64,000 nt of DNA from Dendrobium chrysotoxum (taxonomy: Eukaryota > Streptophyta > Magnoliopsida > Asparagales > Orchidaceae): assembly GCA_019925795.1 (NCBI GenBank), contig CM034310.1, positions 9,958,869 through 10,022,868 on the forward strand, read 5' to 3'. How positions within the stretch are numbered: the first letter of the stretch is position 1; every line of letters starts with the position of its first letter. Below are positions 11,005 through 22,443 of this stretch, in pieces. The position numbers and the translations under genes were made by a program. The notes below the pieces were generated by a model. It ran no database searches. It saw only the letters and a list, made by a program, of their open reading frames with translations, and was not told the origin of the DNA.

Positions 11005-11924
11005 TCCACCATTCTCCAGTTTCTTCTTTCCTTGGCCTTCCCTTTTCATTCTGAACTCCTATATGAATTCTTAGCAAATCTTCGGATAGATTTGAATGCA
11101 CCACCTTGACCTCATTTGTCTACAAATGAAATGTCAAAATCATTAAAGCTGATCTAGTTAAACACATTGGTCTCTCTAGCGAAGGACCTCATCTTAAGTC
11201 TCTGCTCACAAATGTGTTTGATTAGACCTCTCTTAATATGCTGCTTAGAAATGTGCCCACAATCCAACACCTACCACTTTTCCAAACTCTAACTCAAAAT
11301 GCCCACATCATCCAACAAGTTCTTCGAATATATATTATACTAAAAACTGGAGATCACATCCACATTACCCCACTTTTATCTGTAGTCACTTACTTAATCA
11401 TGTCAGCCACCAAATTTGATGAAGCCCAAATGATCTTAGACTACATTCATAACCTGTTTGCTATTAGATATCCAAGTGCCTGATGTAAACAAAATATTGC
11501 TTTAGGACATATCATATGATACATCATCGATGCCAAATATAAACTCACCTTTCTTATTCCACCTAATAATCTCCCTATCTTTTACACAGATGCCTCATTT
11601 CATATTCTTTTGCATCGGGGGCAAGAGCAAGCTGATCTGGATATTGATGAAGATGGGGAAGCTGCTCCTATAAGAGGACCTCCACCATCACTGATACCAC
11701 CACCTATACCTGCCTACCCTGCCTACCCTCAGGATGATATTGTTCAACAGCTCGATCGACTCGAAACTTGGCTAAACTATCATATTGACCAACAAAAATT
11801 ATAGCACGAAGCTGATATGCGATGGTTTAGCAAATGATTCACCTCGATAGGTCATCAATTTACATCCATCCATCAGTACTATCAGCCACCACCACCACCT
11901 CCTGATCAGGATCCAACTTACTAG
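11005..11924 (+). pseudogene. Third ORF of copia D, decayed
   Basis: Degenerate homologue of the intact third ORF at 40590-41720. Matching blocks in order: LAFPF then ELL and FLANLRI (about 11010-11080), a QNAHIIQQVLR and TPLLS block (11238-11483), then an acidic stretch, proline-rich segment and DDIVQQLDRLETWLN helix (11610-11804), and a PPPPPPDQDP end before the stop near 11922. The same order of conserved core, acidic/proline linker, helix and proline tail is therefore old and shared. Frameshifts and stops interrupt it; the N-terminus is missing. Confidence 0.75.
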
Positions 11925-12010
11925 TTACTTCTATTTGTTTATTGTGTGTTTCTTTTTCTTGAATTATTTTACTTCTATGTTTGTGTGTTACTTCTCTTTT
12001 TGGTAATGTC

Positions 12011-12277
12011 AAAAGGTGGAGAAGTTTTATGTTCTCGTTATTTGAATGCTATGTTATTTTTAAGCTGTGTATATTTTTTTTATTATGCTATGTTATTTGT
12101 AATCTAGTTATATTTTGTTTATATTAAAAAAAAAAAAATTAAGATTAAAAAGAGATTTTGTTTGTAAATCCTCCCATCTTTTAAAATCCATCATCTAGTG
12201 AGGGGGAGATAAGGATGAAATAATATTTATCTTGCCTATCAGATAACATTATTTGACATCATCAAAAAGGGGGAGAT
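12011..12277 (+). other. Copia D polypurine tracts (upstream copy and PPT)
   Basis: The plus-strand primer tract aaaaagggggagat lies at 12264-12277, touching the LTR start at 12278. A second purine tract of the same type (aaaaggtggag, 12011-12021) lies about 250 bases upstream, just after the third ORF. The same double arrangement is seen in element A. Confidence 0.75.
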
Positions 12278-13673
12278 TGTTGTAAACCAGGATCCCTAGT
12301 ATCTGATTTTGATGATGAAAAATATTATTGACTGGCTTACTATGTCCTTCCTTGAAAAATAAAGATGTTTTTTTTTCTTTGAGCACTAATATTTCAGGTA
12401 AGATATACACTGCTCAAGACTGCTGGAAACTCAAGACTGGGTAAATAGGATGTAAAAGAAGTTGTATTTTGTATTTTCTTTCTTTTCATTTCTTGAGTGT
12501 GGCATAAAAGAGTGTATGTAAATTGGGAAACCATGCACACACACAGGGGGAGAGTTTCTTTTTTAAAGATAAAATTATTTTAAGAGAAAATTGTACTGTA
12601 TGATTTTTAATCATCCTGTACAATCTGTTATCAAAACTTAGTCTTACTAGTTAATTTTGATAATTAGTTTGTAAACTAATCATACTGTATGATTATGATC
12701 ATACTGTACAATTTATGTCCTTCTGAAAAGCCTAACCGCCAGCATAATTTAGGTAAGATTTTGAATTTGATCTTTGAACTAATCATGATATACGATATTA
12801 ACAGTACTGTATGATCATTGAAAATCTTACCAAAATTATCCCCTATAATTAGGTAATTAAATCATGGTTTATTAATGACTGCCATTCATACTGCACGAAC
12901 TACAAAGATGAAATTTGGTCATCCCATAGATTATATCAGATGAAATCATGATTTTTGAACTATTCATCCTGGACAATATTCATATAGGACAGGATGATGT
13001 GATTGAATAAAATTATTTGTGCTGTACAAAGTGTACAGTACATGATGAATTATAGAAATAATTTTTGTCGACCCATAAGTCATCCTGTATGAATAGTGGA
13101 AAATAAAATAATCATCCAATATGATCTCTAGATCGTATGGTACAATGTGCTTAATATTTGTTAACTGTTTGTCTCCCTTAGTACTGGACGGAACTGAATG
13201 TACTGTATAATATTGGATCGTACTGCACGAATAGTGATAACTAAATTGAATTATTAGGGTTTCCTGAAGCCTAATATAAAAATAAGTTTTTATTATTTTG
13301 AAAAGTGTGTGAAGTGAATGAACATGATAACTAAAGGAACTCTTGAGAGGGAGCTTTTGAAGAAAATCAAGGTTTGTAAGAGGAAGGAGAAGGTGAACTT
13401 GAGCGTGAGGGAGAAGGAGTGTGTGGGGATCACACAGTTGCTCTGAGCTAGTTGCACGCTTGTTCCACCTGTGGCCTTGGTGAGTCTTGTGGGAGCTCTT
13501 TAAGGAGAGAGGCTTTTAGGTTAAAGCCCTCGAGGTTCTCTGCCTTCTCCAGGAGGGAGAAAAAGGGGAAGGTCTGCTACTGTCACTAGGAGGGTTGCAT
13601 AGAGTCTGGCACTCCACCACATTAGGAAAGGTGAAAGTGAGTTTTGTAATGGCTTCTCCACTTTAACTGCTAT
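12278..13673 (+). repeat. Copia D 3' LTR, right end missing
   Basis: The LTR starts TGTTGTAAACC after the polypurine tract. It keeps the family layout: gatgatgaaaa near the start, a cacacacaggggg(a)gag block at about 12535-12552, then a zone (about 12600-13240) of decayed palindromes such as atcatccaatatgat at 13111 and its partner 21 bases on at 13132, and the GAG-rich leader (about 13370-13660). It ends near 13673, before the usual LTR end, at the junction with element C. Confidence 0.75.
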
Positions 13674-13935
13674 GCCTAGGATACCAAATTCCTAAATCTT
13701 GGGTCCCTAAGAGATATATAAGGATTTTCTTAACAGCAGTTAGGTGGGACTCTTTTGGATCAGCTTAAAATCTAGCATAAAAACAAACACTAAATATAAT
13801 ATCAGGTCTGCTAGCAGTTAAGTAAAGCAGTGATCCAATTATTCCTTTGTATTTCTTTTGATCAATTGATTTTCCATTTGAGTCTGGAGCTCATGGGAGT
13901 GTTTATTGGCTTGGCTTTATCCATTTCATATTTCT
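13674..13935 (-). pseudogene. Copia C RT/RNase H fragment
   Basis: About 260 bases on the - strand matching the copia B pol at about 46800-47075 almost block for block. It covers the end of RT, including the segment with the KPINTPM-like and SRPDIMFS-like wording, up to the WYPRH region before the RNase H YSDSD motif. It is bounded on the right by the internal deletion and on the left by the junction with D. Confidence 0.8.
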
Positions 13936-15660
13936 TCGGGTATGGGTCCCTTATTATGAATAGAAGAATGAGATGTATGCATGTTATGCTGTGAATTTTG
14001 CAATTTTGGTCTCCACACCAAATGTGTTCTATGGTGAATGGTGTAACTGTGGGAGATATGTCCTAGCATGTCACAAGAAAAATATCCAACACCAGGAAAA
14101 GGGTTTACTATCTATTTGGGCTATGGTGCCACTTCCTAGGTTTGATTGATGCATGGTTTGCTGATGGGTTATAAAATTCTTCAAGTAAAGGTGGTGTTTT
14201 ATTTTATTCTAATGCAATAATTTTTTCTCTTAGAAACTTATTTTCCATTTCATAGCTTGCACTTCCAGTTTTAATTTATGCTCATTATAGTCTAAATTCC
14301 ATGCAATAGTTTCTAATTCTTTGAAAGCTTTTTCTAAATCAACATGCGATGTTTTCAAGGAATCATGTCTCGCAGTTAAATTAAGATGATTTTTATTTAA
14401 AGAATCAAATTCATCTAGTAAAGTCATGTGATTGCTATCCAGAGTGGAATGATCTTTTCTTAGAATTTCATGCTCTTTCTATAAATTTAACAATTCAACT
14501 TTGAGGCTAGCATGTGTTTTCTTGAGCTTCCTATATGAAGAGTGAATTCTTTCAGAAACTTTAAATAATTGATTATATGTAAGCTCACATACCTCTTCTT
14601 GATTAGAGTGATCAAGATGATCATTATCCATTAAACACAGGTTTGTTACCTCCTCTTCTGCTTCAGTTTCAGAGGAGTCTAATGCTGAGTATGCCCAAAA
14701 AGCCTTTTGGATCTTTTTCTTGTCCTTCTTAAACTAAGGTTCTTCCTCTCCCTTCTCCTTGCTTGGGTGAGCCTTCTGAGTTTGGCATTCAGACTTCCAA
14801 TGCCCTGGCTTCTTACATTCAAAACAAAAAACAACAAAGGAAACTTTAAAATTTTTATTATTCTTACCTTTATTCCACTTCTATTGATGCTTTTGTTTAT
14901 TCCTTAAGAAGCTTTTAAATTGTCTTATTATTAAAGCAAAGTCATCATCATCAGAATCAGAGAGATCAGTGTCAGAGTCATCAGCCTTCAAGGCTACCAT
15001 TTTCTCCTTTTTCTTATCACCTACATCAAGCTGCCATTCATTCACTCGTTGCTCGTCAGCAATTAGTGATCTAAGTTATCAATTTAGTGATGGCAGTAAT
15101 TTTTACATCAAAGGAAAAAGGTAAGCATCTCAAAATTTTGTTCACTTTTTCATAGTTCGTAAGTTCTCTTCCTAAGGTATGTAAAGAAGTAACAATCTGA
15201 GTAAACCTAGTATACATTTCAGAAATTGATTCACTTGGTTTCATGTGAAAGAGTTCATAGTCATGAAGCAATATGTTCAGCCTAAATTATTTAACTTCAG
15301 TTGTTCCTTCATATGTTATGCAAAATCTATCCGAAATTTCTTTTCCAATAGAATAAGTAGAGACACGTATGTAATCTTCAGATTTTAATGCAGAAAAGAA
15401 ATAGTTCAGACATTTGACATTCAGTTATGCTAAATCTCTATCATCTAAAGTCCATTCAGCAAAAGGTAATTCAATTTTAATGCCATCGATTAGTCTAAAA
15501 GGTGCAGAATAACTTTTCTTAACTAGCATCCACATGCAATAATCAATTGATTGTAAAAAGGTGGACATCGAAGTTTTCTAAAAATTATAAGGTATATTAT
15601 CAAATAAAGGTGGTCGTGTGATTGAATAGCCTTCCACAGTATTACGATTACTAAAGTTAA
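13936..15660 (-). pseudogene. Copia C gag, decayed
   Basis: Gag of a Sirevirus-type copia element on the - strand. Two open pieces are best preserved: 15071-15271 (HMKPSESISEMYTRFTQIV, the gag capsid-like region) and 14230-14427 (a long coiled-coil segment with LLDEFDSLNKN). The zinc-knuckle region lies around 14790-14830 and the acidic stretch before the coiled coil about 14630-14700. The expected start codon (near 15645) reads ATA instead of ATG. The C-terminal Cys/His region (about 13990-14100) is followed at once by the deletion to RT. Confidence 0.8.
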
Positions 15661-15702
15661 CTATTGATAAAAATTTAAAAGTTTTATAAAACTTAATTTT
15701 AT

Positions 15703-15721
15703 GAATCCCTCTCTGATACCA
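15703..15721 (-). other. Copia C primer-binding site
   Basis: On the - strand TGGTATCAGAGAGGGATTC, complementary in its first bases to the 3' end of plant initiator tRNA-Met, the usual primer of copia elements. It lies 2 bases from the LTR end at 15724. Confidence 0.85.
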
Positions 15722-15723
15722 CT

Positions 15724-17142
15724 TAAAAGTTTGTGAGGGGTGTTAAACCCTTAGAACTAGCCTAAGCCTAATAGAGAGGGGTGGGGGGGGGGGGGGGGGG
15801 GGGTGAATTGGTTTTTTAAAAATTACTTAAGCAAAAGGAAAAATCTTTTTATCTTTTAAAATATTTTAAACACAAACAAATTAAGTGGAAGTAGATAACC
15901 AAAATCAGATATTTCAATCACAGATCAGATCATAGAAACATGTGAAAATAAATGTGAAAAGAATAAGTAGAAATAACACAGCAGATTTATAGTGGTTCGG
16001 TCAGCTTGACCTACGTCCACTCCCCAGAGCCTCCTATTCTAGGTATTGCACTAATCAGTTAGTGTCTCTCCTTTTGCTCCCACAGCAAGATGGAGAAGCC
16101 CTTATAAAATCTTTCCATCGACCCGGTGACGTAGAGAACCTTGAATTCTTTTTCACCCTCCTAGTAAAGGTAGAGAACCCAGAATCCTTTTACTCTCTTC
16201 TGGAGTAGGCAGAGAACCTGACAATCCTTTTACTCCCATATGGAGTAGGAAGATAACCTAAATCTGATGCTGATGATAGTCTCCTCAGAGCCACCATGAA
16301 GCCAAGGATGAAGATGGAAGAAGATGATCGAATCCTTGCTTGGAGCAACCTTTGGGAATCCCCTCATAAACTCCCCCTCATAAGATCCTCTCTCTCTCTC
16401 CCAAACTCTCGCTCTCCTCTAAGCTCTCTCTGGTTAGAAAAACAGCAAAAAAATTTTACATCAACAATTAAGAGAGTTTATATAGGAGGCCTTAAAAAAG
16501 TGCCCTAATTTTCAACTTGCCGATCGTCCTGTTTGATTAATTTAAATCAGCCCTTCCAGTCAGGACGATCTAGGTTTCCTGTATGATTAGAACACAAAAC
16601 TTATTCTGATCATCCAGGATGATGTAATATCGTCCTGTACAATTAGTTCAATTATACACTTTTGTCCAGCAAATTGTTCGAGACATCCAAGAGAAAAGTC
16701 GAGATGATATATATAAATATAATTGATTATCTAGGACGATGTCATGATCGTCCTGTACGATTAGTTCAAAATTTGACATTATAGTCCAGCAGATAGTTCG
16801 AGACATCTAAGAGACTTAAAAGAAATTGTTCAGTACGATTCTGCGATTGTCCCGAATGATATGATCGATCAATCTAAACTCAACTACTCTCCTAATCACC
16901 TGATCAATTTAGGCATTATTGTTTACGAATCATCCATGATGATAAGTATCATCCTATACGATTAGTACAATTTGTGAGTTATGAAATCTTGGCTAATTGA
17001 GTTTGGCAGTTGGATATTTTGATTTAATCATATCATCCAGGATGATGGAAGTTTCATCCAGGATGATTTACTTAATTAGGCCCAGATGCCTAAATTAGGG
17101 TTATGAGCTGAACAGATCATCCAGTGGGAAACTGTACAATTT
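15724..17142 (-). repeat. Copia C 5' LTR, part nearest gag
   Basis: Inner part of the C 5' LTR on the - strand. It includes a run of 21 G (15783-15803), the exon-like leader with CTCT repeats (about 16380-16440) and a zone of decayed palindromes (about 16520-17065), for example units starting at 16726 and 16747, 21 bases apart. The LTR is interrupted at 17142 by a LINE and resumes at 20018. Confidence 0.8.
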
Positions 17143-17385
17143 ATTCAATGGGATATGGGAGGTGGAAATATTTTCTTCTAGCAAGATAATTAGTTGGGTA
17201 ATTTCTCTATTGATAATATTTTACACAGGCACTCTATGTCTTCTTGCAAAGTCAAAGATTTCATCACTAATGGTAATTGAAATGTTGTTTTACTTATTAA
17301 TAATGTGCCTGATTTTCTTATCTCTTTAATTCTTAAAATCTCTATCCATTTGGAGAATGAGGATTGCATTTTATTTAATCATTCT

Positions 17386-18430
17386 AATGATGGTAAGTTT
17401 TCTATTAAACTAGTTTGGAACTCCATTAGACAAAGATGTACCAAAGATTCTCTCTATATGGATTTTTAGCATGCTAGCATTCCTCCCTCTTACTCTTTTC
17501 TTTTATGGAGGATTTTTCATAATTATTTACCTTTAGACTCTATTTTATTTTGTAAAGGTTTTAATATAGTTTCCAAATGTAAATGTTGTTATCATACTGA
17601 GAGTATGAATCATGTGTTCATTTAGGGTCTGATTGCCATGAAAGTTTGGTTGCACTTTGAAAACATGTTTAATGTGCTTTCTACTACTAGGTATAACTCG
17701 ATTGCCAATCTTCTTAAGGATTTATTCATTCCTGCTAAAGGCCATATTAGGAATATTCTCCCTATCATCATTTGTTGGTTTCTTTAGAGTAGTAGAAATG
17801 ATTCTAAACATGAGAATATTAAAATGAATGCTCTAAGTGTTATTTCTAAAGTTAAGAACAAAATTTATCAATTGTCTGTTGCTAAGTTAGTTAAGGTTGA
17901 TTCCTTTTATGGTTGTTCCCATGTTGCTTATGAGTTTGGGTTGAATTTTCATTCTCATTCTGTTGAGATTAAAGACAGAGTAATTTTCTGGAAGAAACCA
18001 GTGGAGGATTGTTTCAAGCTTAATACTGATAGCTCTTGGAATAATTTGGAAGCTGGTTATGGTGGTATCATTAGGGATTCTAATGGTTTAGTGATTGTTG
18101 CGTATGTGGGTCCTTTCTCTGATAACAGTGCTATTAAAGTTGAAATTGAGAGTCTTTTTTATGGTATTCAACTTTGAATTTCATTAGGCATAACTAATAT
18201 TTGTATTGAAGTGGATGCAATGCTTTTGATTCATTATCTTAAAGATAATAATTGTGTCAATTTTGAAAACTTTTATATGTTAAGAGATATTAAACATTGG
18301 CTTTCTTTTATTACTTCTAATATTGCTCATATTTTATGAGAAGGTAATGCTGTATCTGATTCCCTTGCTAAAATCGGTTGTTCTTTATCAGGTTTTATTG
18401 AATTCTCTGACTTGTCTTTACCTTGGGAGA
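17386..18430 (+). pseudogene. LINE ORF2 C-terminus: zf-RVT and RNase H, five stops
   Basis: A single frame runs from about 17386 to 18430 with in-frame stops at about 17467, 17623, 17788, 18175 and 18338. The first part (KFSIKLVWNSI, FLLWRIFHNYLPLDSILFCKGF, then a Cys-x-Cys-Cys-x-His cluster) is the zinc-binding domain after RT. The second part, including the open stretch 17824-18177, is RNase H: FKLNTDSS with the first Asp, YGGIIRDSNG, VEIESLFYG with the Glu, CIEVDA with the second Asp, and EGNAVSDSLAK. The catalytic residues are kept although the frame is broken. Confidence 0.85.
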
Positions 18431-20017
18431 TTAGAGGATTGGCTCGATTAGATCGCTGTGGCCTCCCGTATGTTAATTTTAATTAGTTTGGTGTTTCCTT
18501 GCGTGTTGTTGTTTTATTTCCTTCACTCCTTTTGTTTATTGGTGGGTTTGATGATTTTCTTATTTAGTCTTCCCTTGTGGCTTTTGTTGAGTGGCTTCAA
18601 CTTGATGAATTTTATTGGTAGTGGCTGGATGGGTTTATGTTTGGTTTGGATCAATCTGCTATTTGTTGTTATTCGTCAGGTTGGCTATTTTTTTTTTATG
18701 AGAAAGGTTTTATTGATTGTTTTATCTCTTTTAACAAGTATTGGTCGGTTATGGTGAGGTGTGATTTATGTCTTGGTTTGAATTCTAGTAAGGCCCAGTT
18801 AATTCCTTACTTTTTTCTTCCAGATTTCAGATTTGCTAACGGTAATGATGGTTTGGGTTTGAGCCATGATTGGATCTTTTGGTATTTTGATTTGAATCCA
18901 TTGTGTTGCTCTTATTCTCCCTGGAGCTACTTAACTGGGATGACTTGTTATTTCATAGTCTTTATGTTAATTTTTGTTGGCTCCATGGATGGTTTTACTG
19001 GTTGGTATTGGAGTGGCTGGTTTGGTTGGAAGCTCCTGTTGCTTAACGATATCTGGATTCTTATTAGTGGGTTTTCTTTGATTTTGGGTGGGTGTAATGG
19101 AATTTATTTAACTGCTATTGCTATCTGGGACTTTCCTATGTATTGCCGGTATGTTGTTACTACTTCTAAGTCCTTTGCATATTTTGGGTGTGCAATCATG
19201 CATTTGGGAGAAGAATGGAGTGGCATTTGGATTCTCCTTATGATAACAATTTAATTACTAAATTCCTGAGCTCTACTGACTATAGTACTTGTATTTTTGA
19301 TTATCTAATTTGGCTTTCTCATTTCAGCAGGTGTATCATTATCTAGAATATTAATGCTATACAGGATGTTAGCTTATGTGCTTTTTGGCTTTGGTTTGAT
19401 GGTTGTTTCAATTGTTACTTAACTGCTATCAATAACATATTTGATTCGTTGAACTCAGATATGTGCCTGGTGGATTCTCTGTTTTTTATGGGTTGCTTGC
19501 GGTGGAATTGGCTTTCTGGATGCAATGTGTATTTCTATTATAGTCATTACTGGGACATGTGGTATTCTAATTATTTTTTTTCGAATGAGAGCTTGCAAAT
19601 GGTGTTTAACAAGTTATTCTATTGTTTCGTGGAAGGGGCTTCCTACACCTCCAATTTAAAGAAGTTTAATTGGATTCATATGATGGTATTACTATGTTTA
19701 TTTGGTCTTTGTAGTCTCCATCTGTTGCAGGTTTCCTGGTCGGATTTTTTGGTGGCCAAGATGATTAATTTTGGAAGCGCGTACTGAAAGTCTTCTTCGT
19801 GGCCTTCCTTTTTTGGTGCTATCTGCTTGCAACCCTAGATTGTTTTTAGGGATTTTTGTACTTTGTAGTATATAGGACTTTCGGCTCTTAGGTTTTTTTT
19901 GTCTTTTCTTCTAGCTCTGACGAGCAGTAGTCAGCTGAAAGTCCCTATTAAGGACCTTGTATCCCCTTTTTGTTTATTAATGTGTAGGCCCCTCTTAGTG
20001 GGTTTCGTCTAAAAAAA
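18431..20017 (+). other. LINE 3' untranslated region, T/G-rich
   Basis: About 1.6 kb between the RNase H end and the poly(A). The + strand is strongly rich in T and G, which opens long frames (for example 18637-19254) full of Phe, Trp, Gly and Leu. These match no family I recognise and look like by-products of composition. The tail ends tgggtttcgtct followed by seven A. Confidence 0.65.
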
Positions 20018-20360
20018 TCGTCATGTATAATTTGGTAAAAAAAACTTATTTTCTCTATCTCCTTTTACTCACTCCCTTGAGTGTGTTTGTGTAAGGTTAC
20101 TTAGCTTCAGGATCCACCATATTATAATTGACTCAAGAAAGTTAGAAAATTCATTTAAATTAAAATTACAGACTTGACTCAGTCTTAGTCTACCTGATCT
20201 TGAGCTGGCTTGAGAGTAAGCTTGTGGACCTGAAATGTTAGAATTCAATAGAGAAAATAGATATGCAATGAACTTTAATTATTAGGAGATAACATAATAA
20301 ATAAAAATAATAATGTTTGTTATCATCAAAATCACAAGACTTGGGCCCAGATCTCCAACA
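20018..20360 (-). repeat. Copia C 5' LTR, outer part
   Basis: Resumption of the C LTR after the LINE. It holds the family blocks gagtgtgtttgtgtaaggttacttagct and ttatcatcaaaatcacaa, also present in the LTRs of A and B, and ends ...ctccaaca at 20360, i.e. TGTTGGAG at the LTR start on the - strand. The next bases (20361 on) belong to gypsy-E. Confidence 0.8.
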
Positions 20361-20401
20361 TGGGCCATACCGGCCTGATATAACTTAAGGTTCTGATGAG
20401 C

Positions 20402-20905
20402 TTATAGACGTAGCTCTTTTAAACCATCAAGTTCTTCCAACCATAATCGGGCATTATCCTCATGGGAAAGATTGTGGCTAACTGCTATATGCAATGAGGG
20501 GGGCTCGACCTTAAGCGGGAGGACAGCTTCAACCCTAAAAGCTAAGGCATATGGGGTGGACTGAGTAGGCGTACAGTATATAGTTCTATAAGCCCATAAT
20601 GCTTCAGGTAATTTGTTGTGCCAATCTCTTTTATTTGCCACAAGTACTTTCCTTATCCATTGGACCAAGGTCTTTTTGAATACCTCAGCCAAACCATTAG
20701 CCCTAGGATAGTAAATTGAGGAATAAAGCCAATTAATGTTATACTGGCGGGCAAATCTGGAAATTTTGGTTCTTCTAAATGACGGGACATTATCAGAGAT
20801 TATGCAGCACAGAACACTAAAATGGTAAACAACATGATCGTGAAAGAAGTGCATCACATCTTCTGATTTTACTTCCTTAAGTAGGATGGCTTCTGTATCT
20901 AACCC
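20402..20905 (-). pseudogene. gypsy-E integrase, internally deleted
   Basis: Open segment 20402-20857 (151 codons) covers the second half of the integrase core: FFHDHVVY, the second catalytic Asp in SDNVPSF, NGLAEVFKKT around the Glu, then LPEALWAYRT and the EAVLPL and LKELRL end. Just upstream, near 20905, the frame passes directly from the start of the zinc finger (NEEARMVMG) to the block before FFHDHVV. The HHCC finger and the first catalytic Asp region, about 100 residues, are therefore missing. This integrase could not act even if it were expressed. Confidence 0.8.
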
Positions 20906-21166
20906 ATGACCATACGAGCCTCCTCATTATTGTGGCAACACAACCATATTTAGTCAAAAGAGCATCAATACAAAGTTTTATTCACGTAGGAGAATAACAA
21001 AGCTCTCTTTCTAATATGAGTAGTAAGAGAGCGTATCTGGAAGCCTACCATACTTCAAGTATTCAAAAAAAAGGACTCTCCAATCTAAATATTCCTCAAT
21101 AATAAACATTGTAAGGGTCTGATAGGGAGAAGAGGACAAGTCTATGGGGCATAAGATTTGACGATA

Positions 21167-21680
21167 CTAGACAATAATAGACACTGGCTTGCCAGTTGGG
21201 TTAGCCAATTCCTTAGCAAGTTTAGCTAGTGCATCTGCTCTACCATTCTCAAACCGAGGGATCATAGCTAAAGTTACTTTAGGGATTAAACATAAGAGCT
21301 CCATTACCCTATTGTGATAAGGCAAGAGCTCAGGTTTGAGAACTTTGAAGATTCTAGCTATTTGATTAATGATTAGTTTGGAATCACCAATGATTTTCTC
21401 CCGTGTATTACTCATCTGAATGGCCAATTCAAGTCCAGAAATTAGAGCTTCGTACTCTGCTTCATTATTAGTACGAGGTTCTGAAAGACTGTAAGAGAAC
21501 GAAGGGTGTCACCTTTAGGAGACAGAAAAATGAGGCCTAAACCTACCCTAACCATAGAAGTTTCATAAGGACGTAGTGATTTGACGGAGGACGCACCATC
21601 AAAGTAAAACTTCTAAGTAGGGAACGGCTGTTCTTCCACAGTCATAACTTGTTCATCAGGTAAGTCATCATTGAGTGGGG
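21167..21680 (-). pseudogene. gypsy-E second RNase H domain
   Basis: On the - strand the domain opens with KFYFDGASS (about 21590-21615, first catalytic Asp). Its C-terminal part is open at 21167-21427 (86 codons): IIGDSKLIINQI with an Asp of the active site, then IPRFENGRADALAKLAKELA, the usual end of this domain in Tat-type pol. Stops and a frame change lie in the middle. To the right, about 21740-22130, a worn RT-linked RNase H can be traced. Confidence 0.78.
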
Positions 21681-22443
21681 AATCTATAGGGATCAGGTGA
21701 GCAACAAGAAAGTCAGTTAGAGCCTGTCCTTTAACGGTCTGCTAAGGGACAAATATAATGTCAAACTACAGCAAGATCATAGACCAATGTGCTAAATGAC
21801 CTGCCAAAGTTGGACGGGTCATCAAATACTACAAAGTGTTAACTCGAGAAATCACGCTGATCTTGTGTGAGAGCATATAGTGTCTAAGCTTCTGTATAGT
21901 GAAGATCAAAGACAAACATTGCTTTTCCATTGCTGGGTATTTTAGCTATGCAGAAATCAAACGTCTGCTAAGGTAGTACATGGCAATTTCCATGCCTTCC
22001 TCATTCTCTTGAGCTAATAGTGCACCAAGTGACTCATCCAAGGCTGTAGTGTAGAGAATTAATAGTTGGCTTGGGATTGGTGCAGCTAACATAGGGGGAC
22101 TCATCTAGTAGCTCTTTATGCTCTCAGAGGACTCCTAACAGTGCTTATCCCAAAAAAAATGAGCATCCTTCATTGCTAACGTGGTAAAGGGATGGAATTT
22201 ATCGATAAAGTTGGAGATAAATCTCAATAAGAAAGCAAGCTTACCCTAAAAAGATCTCAACTAGGTAAGACTCTTAAGGGGTTTCAAATATACTATGGCT
22301 TTGATCATGGAGGGATCAATCTCAATGCCATGATAGCAAACGATAAAACCAAGGAATTTTCCCGTAGTAATGCCAAATGCGCATTTTAGAGGATTTATCT
22401 TCAAACTATACTTACATAAGCACTCAAAAATAATTTATAGATC

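Larger units (their letters stand above)
11005..13673 (+). mobile_element. Copia element D: 3' end (third ORF, PPT, partial 3' LTR)
   Basis: Left-truncated copia element of the same superfamily as A and B. It begins abruptly inside the third ORF at about 11005, continues through a polypurine tract at 12264-12277 and runs into a 3' LTR that starts TGTTGTAAACC at 12278. The LTR is cut at about 13673, where it joins the opposite-strand pol of element C. Nothing of its gag or pol is seen here. It is clearly diverged from A and B. Confidence 0.8.
17143..20017 (+). mobile_element. 5'-truncated L1-type LINE inside the C LTR
   Basis: The 3' end of an L1-type LINE on the + strand. It starts in the ORF2 region after RT (MGGGNIFF, the conserved segment before zf-RVT), contains zf-RVT and RNase H remnants (17386-18430), then a very long T/G-rich 3' region and ends in seven A at 20011-20017. 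A diverged target duplication is likely: ctgtacaattt at 17132-17142 against atgtataattt at 20023-20033. The sequence on both sides is LTR of element C. Confidence 0.82.
13674..20360 (-). mobile_element. Copia element C: internally deleted, with 5' LTR
   Basis: Copia element on the - strand. From right to left: 5' LTR (20360 to 15724, split by a LINE), primer-binding site, gag (about 15660-13936), then directly a piece of RT/RNase H (about 13935-13674). Compared with element B, the part from the end of gag to the middle of RT (about 3.2 kb in B) is missing, so protease and integrase are deleted. The left end joins the truncated LTR of D at about 13673; no 3' LTR of C is present. Confidence 0.82.

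Noticed and set aside
18458..19787. Long open frames on the + strand (99, 205 and 112 codons) after the LINE RNase H
   Set aside because: Composition is dominated by Phe, Leu, Trp, Gly and Ser from T/G-rich DNA; no motif is recognisable; two of the frames overlap in different phase. Probably by-products of the biased 3' region.
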